Shown piece by piece: positions 1 through 9,479 of a DNA stretch of 64,000 nt (the first letter of the stretch is position 1; each line of letters opens with the position of its first letter). Under the pieces are notes generated by a model. That model worked only from the letters and a program-made list of their open reading frames with translations, was not told the DNA's origin and searched no databases. The position numbers were made by a program, and so were the translations under genes. The stretch comes from Mesobacillus maritimus (lineage in GTDB: Bacteria; Bacillota; Bacilli; Bacillales; Cytobacillaceae), in the NCBI RefSeq assembly GCF_023715205.1, contig NZ_JAMBNR010000006.1, forward strand, positions 124,001 to 188,000, in the 5' to 3' direction.

Positions 1-641
1 CAGATGTTGTTTGGCAACATATCCCGTTTTTTATAGGCTGGCTTTTGTTATATTTGGCAACATATCCAATGCTTTTTCTTTTTAAGAAGAAAAACATTCC
101 TTATTATCGAAAATGGACCATTCTTTATTTAATACCAGCTCTATGTTTCCTTACCTTTCCGTTAGTTAGAACTCCATCCATAATCTTTTTTGGTCTGGGA
201 ATGATTCCTTTCTTTGCTGTGAATGCTTATTTTTCAAGCAAGAAGAACGATCGGGCTTTAATCAATGATATAAGTGCCATTACTTGTTTTGGGATTGCGG
301 GTTTAGCAAGTAGTTACCTCGCACATTCAACTATAAATGGTGAAACGTGGTTAGTCTTCCTAGCTTCGGTTCTATTTTTTCTTGGTAGTACTTTTTACGT
401 TAAAACAATGGTTCGTGAAAAAAAGAATATTCGTTATAAATATATTTCGTGGATTTTTCATTTACTCATTCCGATTATATGGCTTTTACTTGGGAAGTGG
501 ATTATTGCCATAGCTTTCGTACCAAGTTTAGTCCGGTCCATTTACTTTTACGGTCGTTCTCTTGGAATGATGAAACTAGGAGTATACGAAATTGTCAACG
601 CAACCCTGTTTTTCATCATTATTCTGATTGCTATTTCTTAA
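1..641 (+). CDS. YwiC-like membrane protein, 5' end missing
   Basis: The frame is open from base 3 at the left edge, so the start lies outside the window; the first TTG at 45 is unlikely to be the true start because codons before it (reading VVWQHIPFFIGWLL) are equally hydrophobic. What is visible is an integral membrane protein with about six hydrophobic segments separated by short basic loops (for example FKKKN, REKKN). The pattern and the motif around ARG/PSLVRSIYFYGR near the C-terminus resemble the YwiC-like family, whose function is not established. It is followed by a strong terminator and is not part of the arginine operon. The family call is from memory of its general pattern, so moderately sure. 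Confidence 0.6.
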   Translation, partial: DVVWQHIPFFIGWLLLYLATYPMLFLFKKKNIPYYRKWTILYLIPALCFLTFPLVRTPSIIFFGLGMIPFFAVNAYFSSKKNDRALINDISAITCFGIAGLASSYLAHSTINGETWLVFLASVLFFLGSTFYVKTMVREKKNIRYKYISWIFHLLIPIIWLLLGKWIIAIAFVPSLVRSIYFYGRSLGMMKLGVYEIVNATLFFIIILIAIS

Positions 642-668
642 TCGTAGGAAAATTGTATAAGCAGAGTG

Positions 669-697
669 ATACAGCCAATTATGGCTGTATTTTTTTT
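669..697 (+). terminator. Rho-independent terminator after the YwiC-like gene
   Basis: An 8-bp perfect stem (ATACAGCC / GGCTGTAT, loop AATTAT) is followed by seven T. It ends the left-edge gene. The remaining bases up to the argC promoter at 906 show no gene. Confidence 0.88.
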
Positions 698-905
698 ATA
701 CAACTTATTGACTTTTCTCCATTAAAAACCGCTAATCGAAGCTTATTACGATAATTCATCTCAAAAAATGATAATCAATCAGCCTATCTTGTATTTCCTG
801 TTATTCTGTTCCTAAAAACAGGCTTCATACCTTCAATTATAAGGCTGGCACTCTGAAAAGGAGGGATATTTTTTATAAAAAGTTTGCCGAATTTTTCAAA
901 ATTGG

Positions 906-934
906 TTGCGTTTCGGAGAAGGAATTCTTATAAT
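906..934 (+). promoter_or_regulatory. Sigma-A promoter of the arginine operon
   Basis: TTGCGT (906-911) and TATAAT (929-934) are separated by 17 bases. The predicted start of transcription, about 941, falls at the edge of the ArgR-like boxes, as expected for a repressible arginine promoter. Confidence 0.7.
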
Positions 935-943
935 AAAAAGAAC

Positions 944-985
944 TAAAATTAATAAATATAAGTATATATGTTTATTTATACATTG
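944..985 (+). promoter_or_regulatory. ArgR (AhrC) operator region of argC
   Basis: An AT-rich stretch holds two degenerate ARG-box-like motifs: one around AATTAATAAATATAAGT and one around TATGTTTATTTATACAT (967-983). The B. subtilis ARG box is an 18-bp palindrome close to TGAATAAWWATTCA. Position over the transcription start fits repression by arginine-bound ArgR. The regulator gene itself is not in this window. Confidence 0.55.
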
Positions 986-1006
986 GACGATGAAAGGAGG
1001 AGTAAA

Positions 1007-2041
1007 GTGAAGGTAGCAGTTATCGGCACAACAGGATATGGTGGAGGCGAATTGATTAGGATTTTACATAACCATCCTTTCTTCCAAATTCACTCCATTC
1101 ATTCAACGAGAGATGAAATGCCCATTACAGAAGAATTCCCTCATCTGGAAAGTATTTTTGAAGATTCATTGAAACCAGTAAACCCTGACATTATTGGGGA
1201 AGAGGCTGATTTGGTTTTTCTAGCCACTCCATCCGGTGTTTCAGGTAAATTGGCTGAGGCATTCATTGAGAAGGATATACAGGTGATTGACTTGTCAGGC
1301 GATCTTCGAATGAAAGAGCCTAGTGAATATGAGAAATGGTATAAACGTGATTCTGTTCAGAAACAGACGCTATCAAAAGCAGTTTATGGGCTTAGTGAGT
1401 GGAACAAAGAGTCGATTCAAAAGGCAAAACTTCTAGCCAATCCAGGATGTTATCCAACGGCTACATTGCTTGGTCTTGGTCCTGTAGCTTCAGCTGGGAT
1501 AATTGATCCGAAGGGAATCATTATCGATGGGAAGTCGGGAGTTTCGGGAGCAGGCAAATCGCTTACGAAAACAAGTGCATTTGCTGAAATGAATGATAAT
1601 TTTCGGATTTATAAAGTAAATCAACACCAGCATATTCCTGAAATTGAGCAACAATTGAAGTTCTGGGATGAATCCATTCAACCTGTGACCTTTAGTACAC
1701 ATTTGATTCCGATTACGAGGGGAATAATGATAACGGCCTATGTTCAACTAAACCAAGATATGAATACGGCTGAGTTGTTGGAACTTTATCATGAAAACTA
1801 CCGAAACCAGCCTTTTGTGAGGATCCGAAAACAAGGACAGTTTCCTTCTGTGAAAGAGGTTGCTGGCTCTAATTTCTGTGATATTGGAATTGATTTAGAT
1901 CAACGAACGGGAAGATTAACCATTGTTTCCGTCATTGATAATTTAATGAAGGGTGCTGCTGGGCAAGCGGTGCAAAATGCGAATATTATGAACGGATTGG
2001 ATGAGAAAGCGGGACTGAATTTTATCCCAATCTATCCTTAA
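1007..2041 (+). CDS. argC: N-acetyl-gamma-glutamyl-phosphate reductase
   Basis: Third step of acetylated arginine synthesis: NADPH-dependent reduction of N-acetylglutamyl phosphate to the semialdehyde in the cytoplasm. The 344-residue product has the N-terminal dinucleotide-binding motif VIGTTGYGGGEL (residues 5-16; usual form GATGYVG) and the catalytic cysteine in ANPGCYPTA (Cys148). Length is normal for the family. I chose GTG at 1007 because AAAGGAGG sits 6 bases upstream and the protein begins exactly where the family does; the ATG at 968 lies inside the operator. First gene of an operon continuing through argJ, argB, argD, carA, carB and argF. Confidence 0.96.
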   Translation: MKVAVIGTTGYGGGELIRILHNHPFFQIHSIHSTRDEMPITEEFPHLESIFEDSLKPVNPDIIGEEADLVFLATPSGVSGKLAEAFIEKDIQVIDLSGDLRMKEPSEYEKWYKRDSVQKQTLSKAVYGLSEWNKESIQKAKLLANPGCYPTATLLGLGPVASAGIIDPKGIIIDGKSGVSGAGKSLTKTSAFAEMNDNFRIYKVNQHQHIPEIEQQLKFWDESIQPVTFSTHLIPITRGIMITAYVQLNQDMNTAELLELYHENYRNQPFVRIRKQGQFPSVKEVAGSNFCDIGIDLDQRTGRLTIVSVIDNLMKGAAGQAVQNANIMNGLDEKAGLNFIPIYP

Positions 2042-2051
2042 GGAGGACGCG

Positions 2052-3287
2052 ATGAAACAGGCATTGACAGAGAAAGAGATTGTAAGAAAAGTAGACACAG
2101 GTGGAGTATTAAGCCCAAAAGGTTTTTATGCTGGTGGGGTTCATGCCGGCCTAAGATATAGCAAGCTAGATATAGGGATTATATTAAGTGAGACGCCCGC
2201 TAGCTGTGCAGCAGTCTACACAACTAGTCATTTTCAAGCGGCTCCAATTATTGTGACGAAGGATAGTATTGCTAAAGAAGGAAAAATTCAAGCGGTTATT
2301 GTAAATAGTGCTTGCGCCAATGCCTGTACAGGTGAAAGAGGCTTAGCAGATGCATATAAAATGAGAAGCTTAACGTCAAACGCATTTAATATAGCTGAGC
2401 ATCATATTGCGGTTGCGTCCACAGGGGTTATTGGTGAATACCTTCAAATGGATAAAATCGCTAACGGTATTGGATCAATTAAGATTGGTAAGGAATTAAA
2501 TAAAGCTGAGGAATTCCAGACAGCGATTCTAACGACAGATACTGTAATGAAGAGCAGTTGTTACACTGGAGAAATAGATGGCAAGACCGTTTATATGGGA
2601 GGCGCTGCAAAGGGTTCAGGAATGATCCATCCAAATATGGCAACAATGCTAGGCTTCTTAACCACAGATGCAAATATATCTCCAGAAAATTTAAACTGTG
2701 CTTTAAAGGAAATAACAGATGTTACATTCAACCAGATTACTGTGGATGGTGATACATCTACAAACGATATGGTCATTGTACTGGCAAATGGCGAAGCTGG
2801 GAATGAACCATTAACACCTGAACACTCTGAATGGCAAACGTTTGTTCAACTTTTAAAAGCGAACTGTGAAAGCCTTGCTAAACAAATTGCAAGAGACGGA
2901 GAAGGGGCTACAAAGTTGGTTGAGGTGGAGGTATTAGGTGCCTTATCCGATGATGAAGCTAGAGCCGTTGCCAAACAAATTGTAGGATCAAATCTTGTAA
3001 AAACAGCAATATATGGTGCAGATGCTAACTGGGGAAGGATTATTGGAGCGGTAGGGCAGGCAGAAGTATTTGTTAATCCCAATAAAGTTGATGTTAAGCT
3101 TGGTGGATTAGAAATGCTAAAAGCAAGTACACCGCTTGTATACTCAGAAGAGGAAGCTAAAAGTTATCTAGAAAAAGACACGATCGTGATTACAGTTAAC
3201 CTTAATGTAGGGGAAGGTACAGGAAAAGCATGGGGCTGTGACCTAAGTTATGACTATGTCAAAATCAATGCAAGCTACCGGACATAG
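2052..3287 (+). CDS. argJ: Bifunctional glutamate N-acetyltransferase / ornithine acetyltransferase
   Basis: Transfers the acetyl group from N-acetylornithine to glutamate, recycling acetate; many Bacillus enzymes also make N-acetylglutamate from acetyl-CoA, giving the first and fifth steps. The 411-residue precursor carries the self-cleavage site MIHPNMATMLGF; in the family it is cut before the Thr (Thr198 here), which becomes the nucleophile, giving alpha and beta chains. Length and C-terminus (ending in a conserved YVKINASYRT) are standard. It starts 10 bases after argC behind AAGGAGG and ends 11 bases before argB. No argA is seen, in keeping with a bifunctional ArgJ. Confidence 0.96.
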   Translation: MKQALTEKEIVRKVDTGGVLSPKGFYAGGVHAGLRYSKLDIGIILSETPASCAAVYTTSHFQAAPIIVTKDSIAKEGKIQAVIVNSACANACTGERGLADAYKMRSLTSNAFNIAEHHIAVASTGVIGEYLQMDKIANGIGSIKIGKELNKAEEFQTAILTTDTVMKSSCYTGEIDGKTVYMGGAAKGSGMIHPNMATMLGFLTTDANISPENLNCALKEITDVTFNQITVDGDTSTNDMVIVLANGEAGNEPLTPEHSEWQTFVQLLKANCESLAKQIARDGEGATKLVEVEVLGALSDDEARAVAKQIVGSNLVKTAIYGADANWGRIIGAVGQAEVFVNPNKVDVKLGGLEMLKASTPLVYSEEEAKSYLEKDTIVITVNLNVGEGTGKAWGCDLSYDYVKINASYRT

Positions 3288-3298
3288 GAGGAGAATAA

Positions 3299-4072
3299 AT
3301 GAAAGCAGTAGTCATAAAATGCGGTGGAAGTGTCCTTGATGAATTATCACCTAATTTTTTTGAGGCCATTCATTCATTGAAAAAGGATGGTTATTCCCCG
3401 GTAATCGTACATGGTGGGGGACCTGCGATTAATGCAATGTTAGACCTACATCAAATAGATTCAAAGTTTCATAACGGGCTCCGGGTAACAAACGGAGAGA
3501 CGATGGAAATCGTTGAAATGGTTCTTTCTGGGAAAACCAATCGGCAACTTGTTAGGCTCTTAGAAAAGAATAACTTAAATGCGATTGGAGTTAATGGGAG
3601 CGATGGAAAATGTCTAGTTGCCGATTATATCAATAAAGAAGCATTAGGACTTGTTGGTCGAGTTACTTATGTCAATAAAGCTCTCTTATTTAAAATGATT
3701 GAATCAGACTTAATCCCAGTCATTACTCCGATAGGGGCTTCTAGAGATGGATATAGATTAAATATTAATGCAGATTATGCGGCTGCAGCGGTGGCGAGCG
3801 CCATTAAAGCTGAGCGGTGCCTATTTGTCACAAATGTTGATGGCATTTTAATCAATGGAGAAGTTGTTAAGCAAACAACAGCTAGTGAAATCCATGAATT
3901 TATTGAAGCAGGACATATTTACGGCGGAATGATTCCCAAAGTAGAATCAGCACTTTCTGTACTCACTGAAGGAATGAATCAAGTGATGATTGTTTCCGGT
4001 AAAAAGGCTTTTTACCATCAAGGTGGATGGGAAGGAACCGCGATTACAAATAAAGCGGGGGTAGTAGGATGA
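3299..4072 (+). CDS. argB: Acetylglutamate kinase
   Basis: Phosphorylates N-acetylglutamate with ATP, the second step of the pathway. The 257-residue protein is an amino-acid kinase: N-terminal VIKCGGSVL with the catalytic lysine (Lys8), the glycine-rich VHGGGPAINAML for phosphate and substrate binding, and the C-terminal IYGGMIPKVESAL segment. The short form lacks the N-terminal helix associated with arginine feedback in other bacteria, so control is probably at transcription through ArgR. Preceded by AGGAGGAG; its stop overlaps the argD start (ATGA), implying translational coupling. Confidence 0.96.
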   Translation: MKAVVIKCGGSVLDELSPNFFEAIHSLKKDGYSPVIVHGGGPAINAMLDLHQIDSKFHNGLRVTNGETMEIVEMVLSGKTNRQLVRLLEKNNLNAIGVNGSDGKCLVADYINKEALGLVGRVTYVNKALLFKMIESDLIPVITPIGASRDGYRLNINADYAAAAVASAIKAERCLFVTNVDGILINGEVVKQTTASEIHEFIEAGHIYGGMIPKVESALSVLTEGMNQVMIVSGKKAFYHQGGWEGTAITNKAGVVG

Positions 4073-5226
4073 GTCACTTATTTCCAACATATGGGCGCTG
4101 GGAAGTAGAACCTGAGAGCGCTAAAGGATCATATATAAAAGCAGTTGATGGGAAGAACTACCTGGATTTCACATCTGGAATCGGAGTTTGTAATTTAGGG
4201 CATTGTCATCCTGAAGTAGAGGATGCAGTTTTAAAACAAATGAAAAAATATTGGCATGTATCCAATCTTTTTCCGCAATCCATTCAAGAACAAGCAGCAA
4301 AACAATTAGCCGTTGCTTCTGGATTGGATCTGGTATTTTTCGCTAATAGTGGTGCAGAGGCTAATGAAGCAGCCATAAAATTAGCAAGAAAAGCAACTAA
4401 CCGTTCAAAAATTATTTCCTTCACGAATTCTTTTCATGGGCGGACATTTGGTTCAATGGCTGCAACTGGGCAGGACAAAATTAAGCAAGGTTTTGGCCCC
4501 ATGTTGGAAACTTTTGTACATTTGCCTTTTAATGATTCAGCTGCATTATTAGCAGAAATAGATGATCAGACAGCTGCGATTGTGTTGGAAATCGTCCAAG
4601 GAGAAGGTGGAATTAACGTTGTCGAGGCCGAGTTTATAGCGACAATCAAAAAAGCATGCGAAGAGAAGGGTGCTTTATTGATTGTTGACGAAATCCAAAC
4701 AGGTATTGGTCGTACTGGTAAGCCATTTGCATTTCAACATTATCCAATCGTTCCTGACATCATTACGGTGGCAAAAGGGCTTGGAAGTGGTTTTCCAATT
4801 GGGGCTGTGGTTGGTTCGGGCAAACTTAAGGATGCTTTTGGACCTGGAAGTCATGGTTCGACCTTTGGCGGAAATCCAGTGGCGTTATCGGCTGCATTAG
4901 CAACAATGAAAATTGTATTCTCTGAAACTTTTCTAAATGAAGCTGTCAATACAGGGCAGTATCTGTTTACACAACTTGAAGCGAAACTAGGACATTTGGA
5001 AATCGTGAAAGACATCAGAGGACTAGGTTTAATGATTGGAATCGAGATTTCTGGTCAAGTAGCCGAGGTTTTAGGGGAACTCCGTTTAAACGAATTCCTT
5101 GCGTTACCTGCAGGTAAAAACGTTATTCGATTGCTTCCGCCTCTTAACGTTGAAAAAAACGAGGTCGATAAGGCAGTCGAATTACTTTTAAAATCATTAT
5201 CAAATGTACCTTCAGCAGCTGTATAG
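4069..5226 (+). CDS. argD: Acetylornithine aminotransferase
   Basis: Pyridoxal-phosphate enzyme that transaminates N-acetylglutamate semialdehyde with glutamate to give N-acetylornithine. The 385-residue protein is a class III aminotransferase: NSGAEANEAA for the cofactor phosphate, LIVDEIQTG with the cofactor Asp (Asp207), and the Schiff-base lysine in VAKGLGSG (Lys236). The ATG overlaps the end of argB by 4 bases. A 73-base gap with ArgR-like boxes separates it from carA. Confidence 0.95.
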   Translation: MSHLFPTYGRWEVEPESAKGSYIKAVDGKNYLDFTSGIGVCNLGHCHPEVEDAVLKQMKKYWHVSNLFPQSIQEQAAKQLAVASGLDLVFFANSGAEANEAAIKLARKATNRSKIISFTNSFHGRTFGSMAATGQDKIKQGFGPMLETFVHLPFNDSAALLAEIDDQTAAIVLEIVQGEGGINVVEAEFIATIKKACEEKGALLIVDEIQTGIGRTGKPFAFQHYPIVPDIITVAKGLGSGFPIGAVVGSGKLKDAFGPGSHGSTFGGNPVALSAALATMKIVFSETFLNEAVNTGQYLFTQLEAKLGHLEIVKDIRGLGLMIGIEISGQVAEVLGELRLNEFLALPAGKNVIRLLPPLNVEKNEVDKAVELLLKSLSNVPSAAV

Positions 5227-5246
5227 CTGTATAATTTTGAAATCAA

Positions 5247-5284
5247 CTGAATAATTATTTATATTATCAAATAATTATTCATAT
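5247..5284 (+). promoter_or_regulatory. Second pair of ArgR-like boxes, in front of carA
   Basis: Two palindromic elements, CTGAATAATTATTTATA (5247-5263) and CAAATAATTATTCATAT (5268-5284), lie 21 bases apart start to start, close to two helical turns. Both match the ARG-box core GAATAATTATTC better than the argC site does. A TATAAT-like hexamer lies just upstream at 5230-5235 but I see no good -35. This suggests a separate ArgR-controlled entry for carA-carB-argF, or cooperative binding with the argC operator. Confidence 0.6.
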
Positions 5285-5299
5285 TAGATGAGGTGAATT

Positions 5300-6379
5300 A
5301 TGGACGGATATTTGCATTTAAGTGAAGGAATGACCTATAAAGGCTCATGGTTCGGTGAAAAACCAAGTAAAGAAATTAAAGGCGAAGTTGTCTTTTTTAC
5401 CGGAATGACAGGTTACCAAGAGGTCTTAACGGATCCTTCCTATAAGGGACAGATTGTAGTGTTTACTTATCCATTGATTGGAAATTACGGCATCAATAAA
5501 TTAGATGCTGAAAGCAAGAAACCTCAGCCAGCTGCGGTTGTTGTGTATGAGGCAGACATGAATGGATTTCATTACGAATCTGAACTTAGCCTAGGAGAGT
5601 ATTTAAAGAAGTGGGATATCCCTTTGTTAGCCCATGTCGATACACGAGCGGTTGTGAAAAAAATCCGCCAGCACGGGTCAATGCCAGCAATTCTTTCTGA
5701 AAATGAGAGTGTTGAAGGAGAGTTCGCGTTAGAGAGTGAATTAAAGGTAAAGCAGGTTTCAATTCCAGAGGCAAAAAGTTATGGAAATGGAAATAAACAT
5801 ATTGTCCTTTATGATTTTGGTTATAAAAAGTCTATCTTAGATTCCTTGTTGCAACAAGATTGTAAAGTCACAGTTGTTCCTTTTGATAGTCCTTTTGAAT
5901 ATATCCAAGCCCTTCAACCTGACGGTGTTCTTCTGTCCAATGGTCCAGGAGATCCCAAAGATTTAATAACCATTCTTCCAACTATTAAAAAGGTCATTGA
6001 ACAATATCCTACCTTGGGAATCTGTTTAGGGCATCAGTTAGCAGCGCTAGCTCTTGGAGGGAATACTAAAAAAATGCTTTTTGGTCACCGTGGAGCGAAT
6101 CAACCTGTTTGCGACCACACTTCAGGTAAGGTGTTTATGTCTTCACAAAACCATAGTTATGTAGTAGATGAAAAAAGTATCCAACAAGCAGGTTTAAAAG
6201 CGCGATTTCTTAATTGTAATGATGGTTCAGTTGAAGGGCTTTCACATCAAAGCCTTCCATTAGTAACAGTGCAATTCCATCCGGAGGCACACCCTGGACC
6301 GGGAGACAGTAGCTTTATTTTTGAGGAATTCATCAATCTAGTTCAAACAACGAAGCGGAGAGTAGTCAATTATGCCTAA
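5300..6379 (+). CDS. carA: Carbamoyl-phosphate synthase small (glutaminase) subunit, arginine type
   Basis: Splits glutamine and passes ammonia to CarB to make carbamoyl phosphate for citrulline synthesis. Residues 1-160 form the small-subunit N-terminal domain; the rest is a class I glutamine amidotransferase with nucleophile Cys242 in GICLGHQLAAL and the His-Glu pair in QFHPEAHPG. Length, 359 residues, is typical of arginine-operon CarA. Its place between argD and argF, with ArgR-like boxes upstream, marks it as the arginine-specific copy rather than the pyrimidine one. It overlaps carB by 8 bases. Confidence 0.96.
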   Translation: MDGYLHLSEGMTYKGSWFGEKPSKEIKGEVVFFTGMTGYQEVLTDPSYKGQIVVFTYPLIGNYGINKLDAESKKPQPAAVVVYEADMNGFHYESELSLGEYLKKWDIPLLAHVDTRAVVKKIRQHGSMPAILSENESVEGEFALESELKVKQVSIPEAKSYGNGNKHIVLYDFGYKKSILDSLLQQDCKVTVVPFDSPFEYIQALQPDGVLLSNGPGDPKDLITILPTIKKVIEQYPTLGICLGHQLAALALGGNTKKMLFGHRGANQPVCDHTSGKVFMSSQNHSYVVDEKSIQQAGLKARFLNCNDGSVEGLSHQSLPLVTVQFHPEAHPGPGDSSFIFEEFINLVQTTKRRVVNYA

Positions 6380-9300
6380 AGATAAGAGTATTGAATCCAT
6401 CTTAGTTATTGGCTCAGGGCCGATTATCATCGGTCAAGCGGCTGAATTCGATTACGCAGGAACTCAAGCATGTATTGCCTTAAAGGAAGAAGGTTATCGG
6501 GTTATCTTGCTAAATAATAATCCAGCCACAGTTATGACGGATCCTGAATTTGCTGACGCCATTTACTTTGAGCCAATGACTGTAGAAAATGTTGAAAAAA
6601 TCATTCAAAAAGAAAAACCGGATGGCCTCCTCGCCACTTTAGGAGGTCAGGCTGGTTTAAATATGGCGTTTCAACTAAACGAACATGGAATTATTGAGAA
6701 ATATGACTTAAAAGTTTTAGGAACATCAATTGCTTCCATTAAACAAGGAGAAGATCGCGATGCCTTTCGGAGTCTGATGTACGAACTGGGCGAGCCTGTC
6801 CCTGAAAGTGAAGTCGTTCACAGCGTCAACGAGGCTTTATCCTTTGCAAATGAGATTGGATATCCCGTAATCGTTCGACCTGCTTATACACTTGGCGGAA
6901 CAGGCGGGGGAATTGCATCCTCTGAGGCAGAACTGAAGAACCTTATAAGCGGTGGTCTTAATGAAAGCCCAATCCACCAATGTTTGGTTGAGAAGAGTAT
7001 TGCAGGATATAAGGAAGTTGAATATGAAATGATGCGGGATGCTAATGGTACCTGTATCGCGGTTTGCAACATGGAGAATTTTGATCCTGTTGGTATTCAT
7101 ACAGGTGACTCGATTGTTGTTGCCCCTTCGCAAACTTTAACAGACCGAGAATATCAGATGCTTAGGTCTGCAGCTGTAAAAATCATTTCAGCGCTAGGGA
7201 TTGTCGGTGGCTGCAATATTCAATTTGCACTTGACCCAGAGAGCAAAAATTACTATTTAATTGAAGTAAATCCCCGTGTTAGCCGTTCGTCAGCTTTGGC
7301 GTCGAAAGCAACAGGTTATCCAATTGCTAGAATGGCAGCGAAACTCGCAGTGGGGTATTTGTTATCAGAAATTAAAAACCCGGTAACGGGAAATACGTTT
7401 GCAAGCTATGAACCAGCACTAGACTACGTTGTGGTTAAAATCCCTAAATGGCCATTTGATAAATTCCCTGCAATTAATCGACGTCTAGGGACCCAGATGA
7501 AAGCGACTGGGGAAGCAATGGGAATTGATCGTAATTTTGAACGTGCATTAATTAAGGCGGTACGCTCACTTGATGGAAAGAATACAGATTTGAGTTTAAC
7601 AGCTTTAACAGAGAAATCTGTTGAAGAGTTAAAGAAAATGCTACTAGAGCAGTCGGATGAACGGCTCTTTGTCATCTTAGAATTATTGCGCCGTGGAGAA
7701 AGCAAAGAACAGATTCATATCGAAACGAAAATTGACTTGTTCTTCCTTAATAAATTGGAATTAATTGTAAAAGTCGAAACGGAAATTAAAGAGTTATCAA
7801 GTGGTCAGGTAACAGCACAACAATTAGCTTCATTTAAAGAAAAAGGAATGAGTGATCAGTTTCTCGCCACTGCTTGGGGAATGACTGAAGCAGATATTCG
7901 AAACCTAAGAAGAGAGCTTACAGTTACTCCAAGTTACAAAATGGTTGATACCTGTGCTGCAGAATTTGAGTCTAGCTCGAATTATTTTTACTCTTGTTAT
8001 TATGGGGAAAATGAGGCGCCCAAAACAGAAAAACAAAAGGTATTAATTGTCGGCAGTGGTCCAATTCGCATCGGTCAAGGAGTCGAGTTTGACTATTGTT
8101 CCGTCCACGGTGTTCTAGCTCTAAAAGAAGAGAATATCGAAACCATTATGATTAACAACAATCCCGAAACAGTGAGTACGGATTTTACTCTATCCGACAG
8201 GTTGTATTTTGAACCGCTATGTCTCGAAGAAATTCTTGATGTCATTGAAATGGAAGGAATCACGGACGTTATTGTTCAACTAGGTGGCCAAACAGCATTA
8301 AATTTAGCAAATGGCCTAGAGGAACATGGAGTCCATTTGCTTGGAACTAGCTCTGATTTGATCGATTTATTCGAGGATCGGGATAAGTTCTATGCATTAC
8401 TTGACCGCCTTAACATTCCACGTGTAAAAGGATTAATTGCGGATAATGAGCAGGAATTAATTGCAGCGTCTAAAACAATTGGATATCCTGTACTAATTCG
8501 TCCTTCGTATGTAATTGGTGGTCAAGATATGATAATTATTGAAAATGAAGAGGAATTGTCGAACCATTTATCAGGTTCAATCATTCAATACCCAGTATTG
8601 ATCGACCAGTTTATGGCCGCGAGTGAGGCTGAAATTGATCTTGCTGCTGATGGAGAGTATATAATTGTTCCAGCGATTATGGAACATATTGAAAAGACAG
8701 GTGTTCATTCGGGAGATAGTTTATCTATGATCCCTGCTCAAAACTTATCTGCTGAAGTTAACCAGAAAATCCTTCAGTATGCTTCACAGATTATTAAAGC
8801 TACCAAGTATAAGGGATTAATGAATATCCAGTATATTATTTCCAACCAAGATGTGTATATTTTAGAAGTAAATCCTCGTTCAAGTCGAACGATGCCAATT
8901 GTGAGCAAGGTTACTGGAGTTCCTTTAGTCAATCAAGCGACAAAAATATTGCTTGGGAAATATAAATTGTCGAAAGATGAATTCCCTAAATTGAGTAAAG
9001 AATTAAATCCATATGTTTGTTTGAAGTATCCAGTTTTTTCTAATTTCGCGTTAGCAGGTCTCGATATGAAAACGGGACCACAAATGATGTCAACTGGCGA
9101 AGGAATCAGCATTGGAGCAACGATACAAGAAGCATTAAAGAAATACTTTTCTTCCATTTCGGCAAAAGATCGAGGCAACTGTATCGTTTATACGGATTGT
9201 GATTCAGCAGTGATTCAGGAGGCAAACGAAGCTGGGTTCAATTTGGTTGAATACAGTGGCGAACTAAACAATATGGAAAAGGTTATCGGAGTTTACTGTT

Positions 9301-9479
9301 TAGGAAATAGTTCAGATGATTTTACACTTCGGAATTGGGCCATTCGCCAACGAAAGCTTATTTTCACCCAACAAGAAACATTTAAAGCCTATCTTGAAGG
9401 AAACAAATCAACCGAGTGGAATGTAAAGCCAATGGGAGAATGGCTAAATTATATAGAAAAGGACGTGGCGCTAAAATGA
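6372..9479 (+). CDS. carB: Carbamoyl-phosphate synthase large subunit, arginine type
   Basis: Makes carbamoyl phosphate from bicarbonate, ammonia and two ATP. The 1035-residue protein is an internal duplication: two halves each open with a VIGSGPI(I/R)IGQ motif (near residues 13 and 560) and contain ATP-grasp segments such as YPVIVRPAYTLGGTGGG and YPVLIRPSYVIGGQDM, with metal-ligand motifs IEVNPRVSRSS and LEVNPRSSRT. It is a little shorter than E. coli CarB, mostly in the C-terminal regulatory region, as usual for the arginine-specific Bacillus enzyme. Translation of argF is coupled to its stop (ATGA). Confidence 0.96.
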   Translation: MPKDKSIESILVIGSGPIIIGQAAEFDYAGTQACIALKEEGYRVILLNNNPATVMTDPEFADAIYFEPMTVENVEKIIQKEKPDGLLATLGGQAGLNMAFQLNEHGIIEKYDLKVLGTSIASIKQGEDRDAFRSLMYELGEPVPESEVVHSVNEALSFANEIGYPVIVRPAYTLGGTGGGIASSEAELKNLISGGLNESPIHQCLVEKSIAGYKEVEYEMMRDANGTCIAVCNMENFDPVGIHTGDSIVVAPSQTLTDREYQMLRSAAVKIISALGIVGGCNIQFALDPESKNYYLIEVNPRVSRSSALASKATGYPIARMAAKLAVGYLLSEIKNPVTGNTFASYEPALDYVVVKIPKWPFDKFPAINRRLGTQMKATGEAMGIDRNFERALIKAVRSLDGKNTDLSLTALTEKSVEELKKMLLEQSDERLFVILELLRRGESKEQIHIETKIDLFFLNKLELIVKVETEIKELSSGQVTAQQLASFKEKGMSDQFLATAWGMTEADIRNLRRELTVTPSYKMVDTCAAEFESSSNYFYSCYYGENEAPKTEKQKVLIVGSGPIRIGQGVEFDYCSVHGVLALKEENIETIMINNNPETVSTDFTLSDRLYFEPLCLEEILDVIEMEGITDVIVQLGGQTALNLANGLEEHGVHLLGTSSDLIDLFEDRDKFYALLDRLNIPRVKGLIADNEQELIAASKTIGYPVLIRPSYVIGGQDMIIIENEEELSNHLSGSIIQYPVLIDQFMAASEAEIDLAADGEYIIVPAIMEHIEKTGVHSGDSLSMIPAQNLSAEVNQKILQYASQIIKATKYKGLMNIQYIISNQDVYILEVNPRSSRTMPIVSKVTGVPLVNQATKILLGKYKLSKDEFPKLSKELNPYVCLKYPVFSNFALAGLDMKTGPQMMSTGEGISIGATIQEALKKYFSSISAKDRGNCIVYTDCDSAVIQEANEAGFNLVEYSGELNNMEKVIGVYCLGNSSDDFTLRNWAIRQRKLIFTQQETFKAYLEGNKSTEWNVKPMGEWLNYIEKDVALK

